A stretch of 64,000 nt of DNA from Mortierella alpina (taxonomy: Eukaryota; Mortierellomycota; Mortierellomycetes; Mortierellales; Mortierellaceae): contig JANATF010000009.1 in NCBI GenBank assembly GCA_029449245.1, positions 496,001 through 560,000 on the forward strand, written 5' to 3'. The notes under the pieces were generated by a model that ran no database searches, was not told the origin of the DNA, and was given only the letters and a program-made list of their open reading frames with translations. The translations under genes and the position numbers were made by a program. The number at the start of each line of letters is the position of its first letter. Positions within the stretch are counted from its first letter, which is position 1. Below are positions 35,037 through 47,910 of the stretch, one piece after another.

Positions 35037-37966
35037 ATGGAGTATCCAAACAAGAGCAACATCAACATCACCATCACCCCTAGCACCCGTCCCTCGACCA
35101 TGGACACTGTTAGCACAAGCCCCAGAGATTACAGCCGACACTGCGACCCGAGGTTGGAGAATCGCCATTCTATCAACTCTGTGTCTTCAACTTCGTCATC
35201 CTCTTCCTCCATATCCTCCTTTGACCATGTCTATAATAATTATATCTCCCACTCATCCACGCAAGAACATGTTCCCAGCTCATTCTCGCATGCACACTCT
35301 GCATTGGAAACCGCTCAGAGTCACCAACCACCAAACCATCCTGCGCCAGAAAGCCACGATAGTGATCATGAGGACTTTAATGACAGCACGACTGCCACTC
35401 CATCTTCCCACTATCGAAAGGCGGTGACACAAGATCATGCGCTTGGCCAACAGGAGCGCAGTAGATCGAAGTTACCTAGAACACAGCCTCATCGCCAGAT
35501 AAAGCACAGCCTCCCACATCAGCACGCGTTCCACAACAGTAAAAGGCGTCTCAAAGAGACATTTCAGCCCTCGTCGTATAGAATTGGCAACAAGGTCGGT
35601 CTAGATGACGTTGCTGACGATAATACGACCGAGTACAGCAACGACACTGGCAGCCATGAGAGCTATGGCAGCCGAGGAACGGATGGAGGACATTTCTTTA
35701 CGCACGAGAACCCTCCACCCGTGCCAGTGTCGCATCAACAGGCCGTTTATGAACAGCGTCAGGGCCGCAGTAGTAACCGCCAGCCGCCGTACGATACTCT
35801 TCAACTAGGGGAGGACGAACGACTCAATCTGTATCGCACCACGACATGCTTGAGCGGTTACTCGTATGAGAATGCAGGATCTGGCGACCACGGGAAAGAA
35901 GGCGGCTACAACTTCAACAACCCCATCTTTCAATATGATGCTGAAATAGAGCGCGTGGTGGTCCGCAAGTTGGACCGGAATTTGCTGCCATTGCTGGGTA
36001 TCCTGTACTTGTTTTCGTACCTGGATCGTGTGAACATTGGCAATGCAAGACTCTTTGGCCTGGAGGAGGCGGTTCATTTGACAAATGACCAGTACAACAT
36101 GTAACGCGATAAAATTGCACGCGTCGTAAGTTTCTGTTTTTCGGCTGCCAGTGATGGTTGATAACTAACCTATTCTTGAGCCATCCATCAATAGCGCACT
36201 GGCTGCCTTTTTCATGGCTTACTGCATCTTTGAGATGCCTTCCAACTGGATCCTTGTCCGCGTTGGGCCTCGGACATGGATTCCGATTCTGATGATTGTG
36301 TGGTACGTGTGTCAAGGCATTTACATCACAATAGTCAAAGATATTCTCACGTCCATTGGTCCTAACGTCTTTACAACACGTACTCGTGAACAGGGGTGGT
36401 GTTAGTCTGGGCCTTGCCTGGGTCACGTCCTTTCCCACCTTGCTTATTGCACGTTTCGCTCTAGGAACCGCAGAAGGTATATATTATAGGACCATCATTC
36501 TCCCACGTTCTCAATATATATTACGAATCCGCGTTTCTCACCAGCCTCCTCCTTTCTTTTACAGCTGGCTTCGTCCCTGGCGTCCTCTTTTACCTGACGC
36601 TCTTCTATAAGCGATCCGAGCATTCACTCCGCATATCCATATTTCTCTGCTTCAACATCCTCGCGGGCGCGTTCGGGGGCCTGCTCGCTGCAGGCATCTC
36701 TCGTCTTTCCGGAGCTCTTGGTCTCCAGGGCTGGCAATGGATCTTTATCATCGAGGCCGTTCCTACCATGCTACTTGCCATCTTGACCTGGTTCATCATG
36801 AGCCCCTCTCCAGAGGCTGCGACCTTCCTCACGAAGGACGAAAGGATCTATGCCGCCAACCGCATCCTGATGGATTCGGACGTGCGTCCCACAGAAGGTA
36901 CTTCATGGAGACAGACGAAGGCGGCGTTATCGGATTACCGAATCTACATCATTTGCCTTGCTGGGATCCTCCTACACATGCCAGTGTCTGGGGTCGTTCT
37001 CTTTTTGCCATCCCTGATTGCGGATATGGGCTTCCAGGCGTAAGGAAACACGAGCGCATTTCCTTTTTGTTCTGTGCATCAAGGCGAGGAAACAACAAAA
37101 CGCATGGTGCTAACCCTCCCTCCTAACTTTTGTTGCTCACTGACGCGCCTCACTTGATCTCTAGTACTACGGCGCAGTTACTGACAGTGCCTATTTACTT
37201 GGTCGCCGCATGCGCCTCGTTGATCATCCCATGGTGGTCTGATCGAATCCATGTCCGAGGAATGTTCGTGATCTTTGTGCCCATTGTGTCCTTCATCGGA
37301 TTCATAATCCTTGCCATCGCGCCATGGACATGGGGTACACAACTAGTTTTTTTCCCCTTCTTCTTTGCACTATTCCCCGGTTTTCAGTCTCAAACAACAA
37401 CGATGTGAAACTCACCCACACTTTCCACACGACTCTCTCGCTCTCCCTTTCCTCATGATCAGTCCGATACGTAGGCGTCATCTTGGCACTCTCAGGGATG
37501 GTCCCCACATCTGCGATCTTGACGTCTTGGCTCACCAACAACTGCGTCGGCCACAGCAAACGCGCCACCTCTTTAGCGATGCTGGTCTCTGCCGGAAGCC
37601 TTGCCAGTATGGCAGGTACGCAGGTCTATCGCGCGAGCGACGCTCCTCGCTATCGTAAGTTGAACCTCTCATGTTCTGTATTTTTTTTGCCTCCCAAGAT
37701 TATCGCCAATTTTGCACAGCATTGCACCTCGCGTTTTGCTCATCTCGATCCATACTCCTCATCAAATAGAAAAAGGACACTTCGTCATGGCAGCATCCAT
37801 TCTCCTGCTGATCCTCACAGCCGTAGCCTTTCGATCCATCCTCGCACGAGAAAACCGTCGACGGGATGACAACCTGACAAAAGGCCTGACGTTGATCCAA
37901 TTCATGTCCGAGGGACACTTGAACGAGCTCGGAGATATGCATCCCAATTTCAGATACACCCTCTGA
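35037..37966 (+). CDS. MFS transporter, anion:cation symporter (allantoate permease/Dal5-like) family
   Basis: Plasma membrane carrier for organic anions, related to allantoate, nicotinate and vitamin permeases. Seven exons: 35037-36100, 36195-36302, 36394-36476, 36565-37039, 37165-37334, 37463-37654, 37770-37966; 762 residues. The permease core of about 460 residues begins with RKLDRNLLPLLGILYLFSYLDRVNIGNARL. Further family blocks are AYCIFEMPSNWILVRVGPRTW, ARFALGTAEAGFVPGVLFYL and QGWQWIFIIEAVPT. Before it lies an unusual hydrophilic N-terminus of about 305 residues, rich in Ser, His and Gln, with no helix. The substrate cannot be read from sequence. Start ATG at 35037 is the first in frame; the short leader ends in an A-run. 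Confidence 0.88.
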
Positions 37967-38443
37967 AGGATACATAACACAACTTCGAACCCAAGTCTGC
38001 TAAGGCTCCATAGATGAAAGCCCAGAAGGAAGTACCCTTTATTGAATGTACAGTTAGGTGTAAATAGAAAGGCAAGCAAAGCAATTGTTAACGAGAAAAA
38101 GCGAAAAAAAAAAGAAAAGCAAAGAGAGTGCGCATAGGGTATAGTGCCGTCAACTGAAGAATCCCCTGGTCCTTCCGGCGTTGCTGTTTGTGACCTATGT
38201 CCAGTGGCAGAATCAGAGATTAATTCTGTCCATGGACCATGGTTGGAATAGTCTCAGACGTGGGTATTTGATTCATTGTCACCGTAGTTGAGGCATGTTT
38301 GCAGATGAAGAGTTCGCCCTGAAGCGTCCTCGTGCGAGGCCTTTGGAAAGAATATTGGCTATCAACAGAGGGCTATGTTGATGCTGTAGCGGTTGTTGTT
38401 GTATGTTGTTGTGGTTGCAATTGCTGTAGTTTATGTTCGCGAC
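37967..38443. other. Convergent 3' intergenic region (MFS / RING-RRM gene)
   Basis: About 480 bases. An A-rich tract (38093-38122) follows the transporter stop. Several GTTGTT units occur near 38390-38410. No gene is seen. Confidence 0.45.
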
Positions 38444-41400
38444 TTAGAACGATTTGGAGAATCCCATATAACGCTCAGTGTTTTCTTTCTGGAACACGTT
38501 GTGCAGAACTCTGTCACTGCGAGAAAACTTCCGCTTGAAGTCCGTACTCATCATCATCGCGGTCGAATCAAGGTATATGGGTCGGATGTCGCTAGGCGAG
38601 TCCGTCGCTGAATCGCCATGCTTTTTTGAAGCCAAGGCATTCTTAAGAGAGACTTTGGACGGACCGCTCAGCCAGGCGTCATGAGTCTTGCGCTGAGCAC
38701 CCATTTTCGGTGGTGTAAACTCGCTCTGGGTGCCAGGATTACCATTGCTGGTATGCGAGAGGGATGCTTCCTTGCCAGACTCATGAGCGCCTGGCATCTT
38801 CACAGCAGGGTTGTTACAAGGAGCCGCCACTGCTGCCCAGGAGACCGGGACGTTCGACTTGGCGCCTTTGGAGGGAGACGCTTGACCAGGAGAGGAAGTA
38901 GAGGGCTGTTCAATAGGTTTCGCGTTTTTGGATGCTTCAATCATACCAAGGTCCTTCACAACGGTCTCGACATCTTCAACGCGCTTATTGTAAGCCGGTC
39001 CTACAGAGGCCCCCTCCTCAGTGCGTCCTTGTTCTTGCGCGACCGTAGATGGAGTGTCCTCGGCGTCAGCATCAGATGCTTCAACAGGAGCCAAGGGTGA
39101 CATCCATCCAACCAGATCTTCGGGCGTGCTCGTATATCCGGCAACGTGAAGAACCATATTCTTCTGTCTTTCAGTGAAAGCCGGCGTCAGGATTGCGCTG
39201 CGGACCATCCGATGCAAGAGTGTTGACTGGATGTTGTTGTATTCCTTGCTGAGATGAAGTCTGAGGGACTCGATTGAAAGCTTGAGCAACTCAAAGATGT
39301 GATCACGATGGAGCGGGAGCACACGGTAAGGTTGATGCCAAGGGTATTTGGCCAAGATCGAGAGAATATTCTCGAAAGGCCTCTCGGCGCACTTTCGGGA
39401 AAAGTGCAACTATTCGCAGTGGCGTTGGAAACAGAAAAGGTGAGCAGATGGCACTTCATGTATTCGTTCTCCAAGGTAGTTGAAGCATATTATTGTCCAC
39501 CTTACCTTATAATTGCGGCAAACAAGTAACAGTGAGTTGATCTCGTCGCGTGTGATAAACGGCGGCGTGTAAGGGGCCACAATGGTGCATGCGGTTGTCG
39601 AAAGTGTCGCGTTAAGATCTCGTGGCGAGTGACCAGAGTCACTAGACGGGGTTGCATCTTCTTCCTCTTGATGGCCAGTTGCTGCCGTGGCAACGGTGGA
39701 TGTCACAAGTTGCTCCCCGTGTATCAAAGGCTCCCCATTCTGGAATTGCCCTGCCCACTTTGGGAACAGAGACCGCATTAGCTCATCTTGGCTTGAGAGC
39801 TCCACTGTTACCAGCCTTCCTTTGAGCACTTTCAGATTGCGGGCCTGTGCAACCATGCCTGCTTGATGGGACGTTAGGGCCAGCTCAACAAACGCCGAGT
39901 TGAACGTCTTGCCAGTGGACCTATCCATGAGAATATGCACGTTCTGCGAAAGCAGATGCTCAGGCGGGTGAGGTAATCCAGCAAAGAAGGCAAGCATGTC
40001 CTGGAGCGAGACATCCCAAGGGATCTATATAACATTGCCATGTTAATGCAAGTGTCTTGATCAATCAGCAACAGCGTATTCATGAAATCAAGCAAACGAG
40101 ATACTTACGTTGGTAACGCGCACAACTGCCCATTGAATGGCACTTGTCCTGGGTGTAGTCGGAGGAACTGCAGGTGGCAGGTTGGGAAGGATTGGGAAAG
40201 AGAGCATGGCGGACGAAAAAGTGCCATTCATTCCACTACAGTTGCTTTCGGTGCCGCCGTAGTACTGGTATGGCTGATTTGCTGCTTGAGGCATAAACCC
40301 TTGGGAATTTGGAGCCATATTTCCACGCCGGTGCTGTTGGTGCTGATACTGTAGATGGTATTGCGCGAGATGTTGATGCTGGTGCTGGTGGTTCTGGTGG
40401 CGGGACAGGTCCAACGGTACACTGTTGCGATCTACGCCAGCCATGGTCATACCAATACCGCTCTCACGCCAAGCATCCATTGGAGTGGTAGCCATCCCAA
40501 GCCGTCCTGCCGTTGCTGCCAGTCCTTGACTATCGCGCTGTTGTTGATGCATCGAATGGCCGGTTGGTTGGAAGTTGGGCGCATAGTGATTAAGCCCTGA
40601 TGAGGAATGATGTGGTGCTACGTTTGGACGCTGAACGTTTGGGGCAGCATTCGCAAAGTCGTGAGGCAGGCCAGTGGATTTTCCAGACATCGTAGATGAG
40701 AGGGAGTAAGGCGTAGATGCTGACGAGTGCAGGAGAGAATGGTTTGGATGGTGCTGAAAGCTATAGGGAAGCCACCCGTCCAAGTTCTCGGGGTCGCATC
40801 CGCGGGCACCTTTACCATCATTAGCCATCCCTGCAGAATTCTTCAAAGGACGTCTTGGCGGGAAAGAATGATGGAAATAGGGGCGTTCCTCGTTCCTTTG
40901 CTGGGACCACACGTGGCGTTGCTGCTTTATAGGATCGGCGGCAAGTGGGGGCATGGTTGTTGTCATGGCAGTGGCGCTAACGCTTGGCGATACACCGTGC
41001 GCGCAGAAAGGGCAGATCGGCGTCGAACTATGGGAAAGCCGCATCGATCGGTGCTTCTCATATCTGTGGCAGACGATGCAAACCCTATGCGTTATGTTTG
41101 TGCAGATCGTACTAAGGTCAGCAACAGTAGCTTCCATCAATAAGCGGTATAGAGAATTTTGGTTCCTGGCCTGCGTCCTACCTATGTCCACAGTTTCCTA
41201 AAGCGATCGTCGCCAGCTGAGCTCCACAAAGGCCGCACATCTCATATGATCCATGGCCGTTGCTGAGGGTCGCAAGGCCTGTAGCCTCCGATTGATTCTG
41301 CGCCATCGTTTCCTGCAAGCGGAATCCCTCGTGAAAAGAAGGTCTGCTGTGAAGCTTGGTGCAAGTACCCGCACTCTCTTCCAGTCCCTCAGCGCCTAAA

Positions 41401-43389
41401 GAGTTTTCCAGTGAGGACAAGGCGGACGAGTCTCTGCTGGTGTCGCTGCAGTTCGGAGAATCCATTGAGTTGGCAGAAGACTCGGAGGTGAAAGATGACG
41501 AACGTACATAGCGCGTGTTCTCGGGACGAGCGTCGTCGCTATAAGCTACATTCACATTCATGTGTAAGGTGTTTGATCCCTCCGCTGATGCTCCACGATG
41601 GACTGGTGCCGAGCTCTGATGTTGCCAATGAGCGTTAGGAATAGACGAGCTGGCATCTCCTTGCATGACGGTGGCACTAGTGCGTTCGTTATTGTTGGAC
41701 CAGAGTCCAAATCGAGGAACAAATGCGTCATGCTGGATGGCCTCGAGTCCTGATAAGGCTGATGTCGAGGAGCACGTCGGTATGGGTCTTGCTTCATCCG
41801 AAACAGTGGCCGAAGGACTACTGGATGTAACATTCAACGTCGCTCGGCCGGTGAGCTCGGTATTCTCTGAAATCTCACGCTCATAGCTCATCTTCCTGGC
41901 ATGCAGAGCCATGGCTGTTGGGGGTTGGATAGGATTAGGAAGGATCCGGCTGTTGCGTCGGCTGGTCGCGATTTCCTGAAGTTGTCTATGTGGTTCCTGG
42001 CAGAGGGAATGAGTACTGTTGCCTGGGACAAGGAACGATCGCTTCTCATTTTCAATGACAGTGAGGCAGGCGGCGGTATTGAGCAAGGGTGGATCGTGGC
42101 TTGTCACAGCTATTTCTCTTGTTACTGAATCGCTGCCCCCTGCGCTGAGAGAAGCGAATGCCTCTGCGAGGTTGAATGGCAGATCAAGCTTATCCGAGTG
42201 ATTTTGAGGTAGCTCCAGCTGCGGCTAGGTAATCGCAAAATAAGAGACATTAGATAGAATGCACTGGCTGAGTAACTATGGCTGTCGATCTACAATAGGT
42301 CAACATGTGCAAAGGGAGAGGGATTGAGAAGGATGGTCGTTGGCATGAAGTGCAAGGAAGGCGTGGGTACAGAGGTACGGTATGCGGGCGCATCTGAAAA
42401 AAGGGGCAAAGCATCCTGGATAATCCCGTACGCTCAGCAGCAGCATCGGGAGAAAGGGGAGCTACAACTGTCCGATGTTTCGAGTTTGGAGGGCTGTTGG
42501 GGGCAGAGGTGGAGGGGAGTGGGAGGCAAGGAAGAAGAGAAAAGACAACCAGAGGAGAGGATGGATGTCATCGCCGACGGACGTGCCGCATGGCCACGAC
42601 AAGAGAAGAGAGCAGCTGGCAGGACTGGCAGGCGTCAGAATGCGCCGTGGAGCATTGTCATTCTTGGAGACAATGACGGGGACAGGAGCGAGAGAAACAG
42701 GAGTTCAGTTCTCATCTTGGTGTTGTCAGTGCCCGCGCATTCAACACATTCACACCCAGTGTCGAGCACGAACACAAACACAAACACAAACACAACAAAC
42801 AAAAAAACACGACGGCAAGGGAGGGACAGGCGATATACCACCATCTCATCGTTCTTTGCCGTGCTCGATGCACAGATACTGCCAAGTGTAGCGTGGTACA
42901 GGAAAGAGGGGAAGGGGCGGCATAGGATACTGCCATCGCTCCCTTTAGTCTCCAAAGCCCATCCCGCCTGTGCTGGAAGGGAAGCGGGCCGCTTCAATAG
43001 CACAGCGCAAAAAACCAAACCGCCGTACACTGCCACCATCGCCTTACCTCATCCCAGACTCCGGAATAGAAGGACAGCTGCGACATCGAGGCTCTTCGTC
43101 CAAAGCCATCGCCATCGCGGCCATTATCACGGCCAGGACCCTGAAGGGGACTGAACGCGTTGGGGTGCACTCTTCCAATGGCGCCACCTTGTTTTTGCAT
43201 CCCCTGTGATCGGTCAGGGTGGGCATCGACTGCTGTAGGTATTATCGGCCTTTCCGGCTCTTTGACATGTCCGTCTGTGCTGTTCGATGTGCCTGTTGCG
43301 AGCTGATCAAATGCTGATCCCAGTGCTGACCATGCCGAGAAATCGATGGTGTGTCGCCTGTGATCGGAAGGCTGTGTTTGCTGCTCCAT
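38444..43389 (-). CDS. Large RING-like zinc-finger and RRM protein, putative post-transcriptional regulator
   Basis: Function not known. Five exons: 43389-43048, 42224-41182, 41111-40109, 40024-39506, 39409-38444; 1290 residues. Regions in order: Ser-rich N-terminus (1-440); a Cys/His cluster at about 443-497 (CGLC, NCGH, C at +3, CIVC, CPFC) resembling a RING finger with unusual spacing; a long His/Gln/Pro-rich linker (500-780) including HQHQHQHLAQYHLQYQHQQH; an RRM-like fold at about 788-875 (VRVTNIPWDVSLQDMLAFF, FNSAFVELAL, VLKGRLVTVELSS); a helical conserved-looking block near 970-1040 (KCAERPFENILSILAKYPW); and a Ser/Pro-rich tail. RNA binding is inferred from the RRM; ubiquitin ligase activity is only a possibility. 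The first intron is 823 bases. Confidence 0.75.
42770..42800. repeat. CAAACA microsatellite in the first intron of the RING-RRM gene
   Basis: Five or so imperfect ACAAAC units inside the 823-base intron, beside an A-rich stretch. Confidence 0.75.
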
Positions 43390-44009
43390 CGATGCTGCTT
43401 TTTGTTCACGGCCTCACCTTTCGTGCTGCCGCTGTGCTCGTGCTGTACTGCTGCTGTGCCTTGACTGCAGGTGTTCTAGGGGCAGAGTTCTTCTGCCGCT
43501 ACTTGCACCAGATCAATAGAGCGGAGACCAAACGTCTTTGGTGGAAGTGTTGAACGCTGGATCGGTAGAATAGAGTCGTGACGAACGAGTTGGGGATTGT
43601 CTGTCTCTGTTTGTGGCGTTCTTTCGATGTAAAAAGGCTATTGGAAGAAACCAAGGCTTTGCGGGCGGTGAGCTGGTTCAGGATCGGAAGGAGAAGGACA
43701 TGAGGTTATTTTGGGAGGTAATACGGACAGCTGAAATGCATTCTCAACGCAGTAGAGCGAGCAGGCTTGAAACGAGAGAGCGGAATGCGTTTTGCTGACG
43801 GCGATGTGCAGGGCAAGGGGTCTCGTACTTTGTGCTATTGGACGACCTTCTGGGAGGTGAGGAGCGCGTCTATTTGCTGCACGGATGAGAGCGTTTGAGC
43901 AAAGTGGAAGGCAGCTGCAGAAGACGAGGGTGGAGCGAGGGGCGACGAGAGCAGAGCGACGCAAGCCAGCGAGTGCAGATGCAGGACGTGAGCAAAGGAG
44001 CGATGGGCG

Positions 44010-44095
44010 ATGAAGAAGAGGAAGATGAAGATGAAGATGAAAGTGAAGGTGGAGGTGGAGGTGAAGGTGAAGAAGAGCGACAGAGGGAGAAGAGG
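44010..44095. repeat. Purine-rich GAA/GAT/GGT simple-sequence tract
   Basis: A run of imperfect hexamers dominated by GAAGAT and GTGGAG, strictly purine-rich on the plus strand apart from T. On the minus strand it reads as a C/T tract, in the direction of the RING-RRM gene but about 620 bases upstream of its ATG. Confidence 0.8.
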
Positions 44096-45287
44096 CAAAA
44101 AAAAAGAGACAAAGCGACGGAGAGAGCATAAATACACAAATGCACAAGTACACAACACACACACAGACCCACTGGGGCACACACACACAGTCATCGTTTG
44201 CATGTATGTACCGATGGGGTGGCCGTCGTACATGCTCTGGTGCAACATGGGCGCATCGTGCTGGCTGGACCATGCACCGACACAACACCGCATCGCTACC
44301 CTCGCTCATTCCTCTCATCTTCACTCTCGCTCTCTCTCACCTCGCTCATCTCGCGTTCGCTGGCTCTTAGTCTCGTCGTCACATCACGCGCTACGCTACC
44401 CACATGTTCATGTTCTACTCGCAGGAACCATCGACGACAGCATCCCGCGGCGTCCGTGGCTGATGCGCAAACAGCGCTTTCGTCTCCAAACACCCGATCT
44501 TCTGGCTCTTTGCTAGAGCCACTTTCATCCTCTATTCCATTTGCTGACCTTTGTATTACGCCACATTCATCTTTTGACGTAAGGAGCTTACTATCCGCCT
44601 CCTGCCTCCCCTCCCTATTTCCCTGCGAACACTCCTCCTGAACAACACGGGCAATTGGAAACCAAGCAATTTTGTGACCTTTGCTGTTGCACAACGATCC
44701 CGAGGGCTGGTTTTGTTTTGTTTGGGCTTGAGAAAGTCTGTGGTTCGACGGGAGTATTCTCTATGTACTTTGGTGGAGGCACTAGCGCGGAAAGGCCATC
44801 TCCATTCAACTATCCCCATCTTATGTCAGAAAAGGAGGAGGAAGAGGAAGAGGAGGAGGAGAGGGGAAGGGGACACACCCTAATTGTCCGAAAAATATGT
44901 GATATGTGATATGTGATGTGCGGTGTGCCGGGCACTTTACGCAACAGCATACAGAATGGAGTGCGGACATTCCGTCCGTGGAGGTGAGATTGAACAACCA
45001 TAGCTTGGGACCAGTGTTGTACAATGGATGCAAATGGACACGATACCTCGGACGGGGGGGGGGAGGGACAGCAAGAGAGTGACGCGCACTCACTCACAAC
45101 CTTCATGATAATGAAAAAAAACGCGCTCCGACGCGTACGTATGCAACAGGCTTTGCTCGCAACAAAACTCGGATATCATTCTAGTCCCCATTCTAGACGC
45201 GCAATGGATCCATAAGATATTGTTTGTTGTTTCTAGGCTAGCACTCGGAGGCATACTTTGAAGTTTTAATTGCAAGAGGACACTTCA

Positions 45288-45305
45288 GGGGGGGGGGGGG
45301 GGGGG
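45288..45305. repeat. 18-base G homopolymer
   Basis: Eighteen consecutive G on the plus strand. Homopolymers of this length are uncommon in coding-dense fungal DNA and are prone to length error during sequencing. Confidence 0.85.
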
Positions 45306-45956
45306 AAGTAGAGCTTTAGCCCTCCTTGTTTTCTTCTCTCATAATTTGCTGACTTTGATGGACAATCAGCTCTGTTTTTCATCCCTTTCTTCCGACCCTT
45401 CCAGCTTAGTTCTCTCTCGTCCTCTCTTCCCTCGTTTGTTTCTCTCTCGCTCGCTCGCTATCTCTCTTTCACTCTCTCCTGAAAAGCCTTTCTTTCCTCT
45501 TCCCCTCCTCGGAGTTTTTTTTTGGTTTTTTTATTTGATACACTCATGCTGTGCCTTACGAGAACAAGCAAGCACGCACGCGTCCTGCTTTTGGGTTCCG
45601 ATGCAGTGGAAATCGGAAATAAAATAACCACCGCCCCATGAAATCTGCATTTTACATCTCAGGAAAGGAACACGAATCTAGACTTGTTTTGAGAGTTGTT
45701 GTTGTGGAGAGAGTAAAAAAACAGGTTTATATATGATATTAAATTACAAGCTACGTCGAATGGCATGCTCTGTTAATACTTGTTCATTTGTTTCTTTAGA
45801 TAACCATGCCTCTGCAAGTGAGAGGTGGTAGAATGTGGACGTTTAGAGTACAGCCATGCAGCGAGTGAGTGGTACAAGGTAAGGAACAGAAAAAAATAAG
45901 CAGAAAATGAAAGGATCGAGTACAGGAAGCACAAAGGCTTAGGATGGCCCCAGTGT

Positions 45957-47910
45957 TCAAAGGTGCATGGATGATTGCTCATGTGTCGATCCGCTTGGAA
46001 GTATGGGTCTACAGGGTCCCTTGAGTGCGTCAAAAAATAGATCCCGAATGCGCAGGCAATTGTTGCGACGCCGCACATACGTCGTGGGTCGTAGGGCGAG
46101 AGGCTGTGGTTCATAACTCTTGACAGCGTCCAGCAAGTCATTGAATTCTTCATCAGAGTCCACGTTGACATCCTCCTTTTCTGCAAGCGGCATCTCTGAA
46201 TCCTTTGCCTTTTCGTCTTTAACTGCTTTGCAAAAAGTAAAAGGCAATGCTTTGTTAGCAGGCAACATCAAGTGAAGGTCATAATACTTGTGGCATCAAT
46301 CCTCAAAAAGCACGCACCTGGCACTGGCTTCTTCTGATACTGCCCTAGTAAAACATCATACGGCCGAGACCGACCCTCAACGGCGCGCTTCGATGACATG
46401 GAGTGGCTCTTGCAGGTGAGTGAGCGGGCACAGGGAGCACCCCCCGGTATGATGACACCACACTGTTTATCCAAGTCCAGTGGTCCCTTGACACGTCCAG
46501 GCGGCTTGACCTTGGGCGGTTTGACGACCTTTTGTTTCTTTTCAGATGGCTTCTTTTCTGGGATGCTTGGCGGAGGTGACATTTCCACTGCTGATAGGGG
46601 TGTCTCCGGTTCTATAGAGAAATGGAGTGTCAGTCTAGACATCACAACCTGGACAGTCGTTCTTCTCAGACAGCAAGCCCGAAGGCTCAGGGGTCATTAT
46701 CAATAGGGGTTACCTTCCGTAACGGCAGACTCTTTCCTCTTTTTAGACTTTGGCGTGTCAGACTTTTTGTCCACAACATCTGTTCGGATGACCAACGCTG
46801 GCTCTGCGGAAGCTTCTGTTGTCTGAGTAACCTTGCATTTGGCTATTTTTAAAAGTGGCATCATTAGCTCAACGAGCACGGGCCGCATTTAGCACAGCAG
46901 TTGAAACTCTGAACGTCGAAAGCACACGTACCTCGATGCTCCTTGTATGCGCTGGGGATCAAGGGCTTCTCGCAGTTGACGCAGGTCACTACAACGACCT
47001 CGTCCACCAGGGGCATCCCGCCGTACGTCTTCATCTCTTTGTATTCCAGACGTGAAGCTGTAGGGGCTTTGGACTTTGACTGTGAGATCTTTTCCGATAG
47101 GTCACAGTGCTCTACTCGTATAGTAAACAAAATAAGACGCGGCATGTGGAGGGCGATGAGTGAATGTGCTTCCAACTCCCATGACCTGTGGGATCGTTCC
47201 TGGAAATAAGCTCCTTACCCTCTGCATCGAGTTGTGACCTTAGTCCCGCCCATGAAGTCGAGCCCTTGAAGATGTCACTGTTGATGGATGCGCTAGAAGA
47301 AGAAGAGGATCCGCGAGGCAGCTTTTTCCACCTGTCCTGGTCCCGAAATACGGAGAGTGTTTGTGGATTGACGAGTCCTGACAGCGAGCTGACTGTGTCT
47401 GAGCCAAGGAGAGACTGAGCATTGTTCAGAATCCCTGTTAAGCAAAGCCCATCAACGGGGCGAGAGAGAGAAGTCAGTTGAGACGAGCAGAAAAAACTAT
47501 GTGGAACACAACAAACAGGAACGTCGACGATTGGGCGCGTTACCTGCTTCTGCTAGCTCAATCTCTCGTCGCTGCTCCATGAGCAGGCTTGTCTGCCGGT
47601 CATTCAAGGCTTCCCAGCCAGCTGAGGGGATGGGAGGAGACACAAGAAGTCAAGGTAAGGGGTTAGAGTGATGGTGGCCAGATGGAAGTTGGCCAAGTGG
47701 GGTGTAGTAAAAAGAACAAAAAAAAAAGAGTTGGGATGTGCTGTGTTTCAAGGGCGAAGCACAGCAACGGCGACGAGACCCTTGGCTGGCTCTCGTTGCG
47801 CTTCTGCGCCTTTCGTCAAATAGGGAGGTCCAGAGACCCTTCCAAAAGAAAAAAAAAAAGATGAAGGCGATAAAGTGGAGGAGGTAATCACCTGGCGGAC
47901 TTCCTGTCAT
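45957..47910 (-). CDS. SGF73: SAGA-associated factor Sgf73 (ataxin-7 family)
   Basis: Anchors the H2B deubiquitinase module to the SAGA coactivator in the nucleus. Seven exons: 47910-47892, 47621-47544, 47434-47219, 47111-46932, 46842-46714, 46611-46318, 46225-45957; 394 residues. An N-terminal zinc motif at about residues 140-165 ([20 protein letters not shown]) spans two exons. The SCA7 domain at about 235-300 contains [27 protein letters not shown] and [11 protein letters not shown] conserved tail follows: [26 protein letters not shown]. The first exon carries just over six codons. All joins are phase 1 or compatible and keep both zinc motifs intact. No polyglutamine tract is present. Confidence 0.92.

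Larger units (their letters stand above)
43390..45956. other. 2.6-kb gene-poor region rich in simple repeats
   Basis: No gene is supported. Contents include a GAAGAT/GAAGGTGGAG purine tract (about 44010-44095), ACACAC runs (44155-44190), a GAGGAA tract (44835-44870), a G-run (about 45055-45065), an 18-base G-run (45288-45305) and TC-rich sequence (45400-45500). Overlapping frames at 44198-44641 (+) and 44296-44694 (-) have no recognisable domain. The left end should contain the promoter of the RING-RRM gene. Confidence 0.5.

Noticed and set aside
43635-44700. Overlapping frames up to 228 residues on both strands
   Set aside because: They cross GAAGAT and CA repeats; the translated products are repeat artefacts such as HLHLHLH and SSSSSS.
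44738-44752. GGTTCGA-like string as a possible tRNA T-arm
   Set aside because: No matching acceptor stem, D-arm or anticodon stem can be formed around it.
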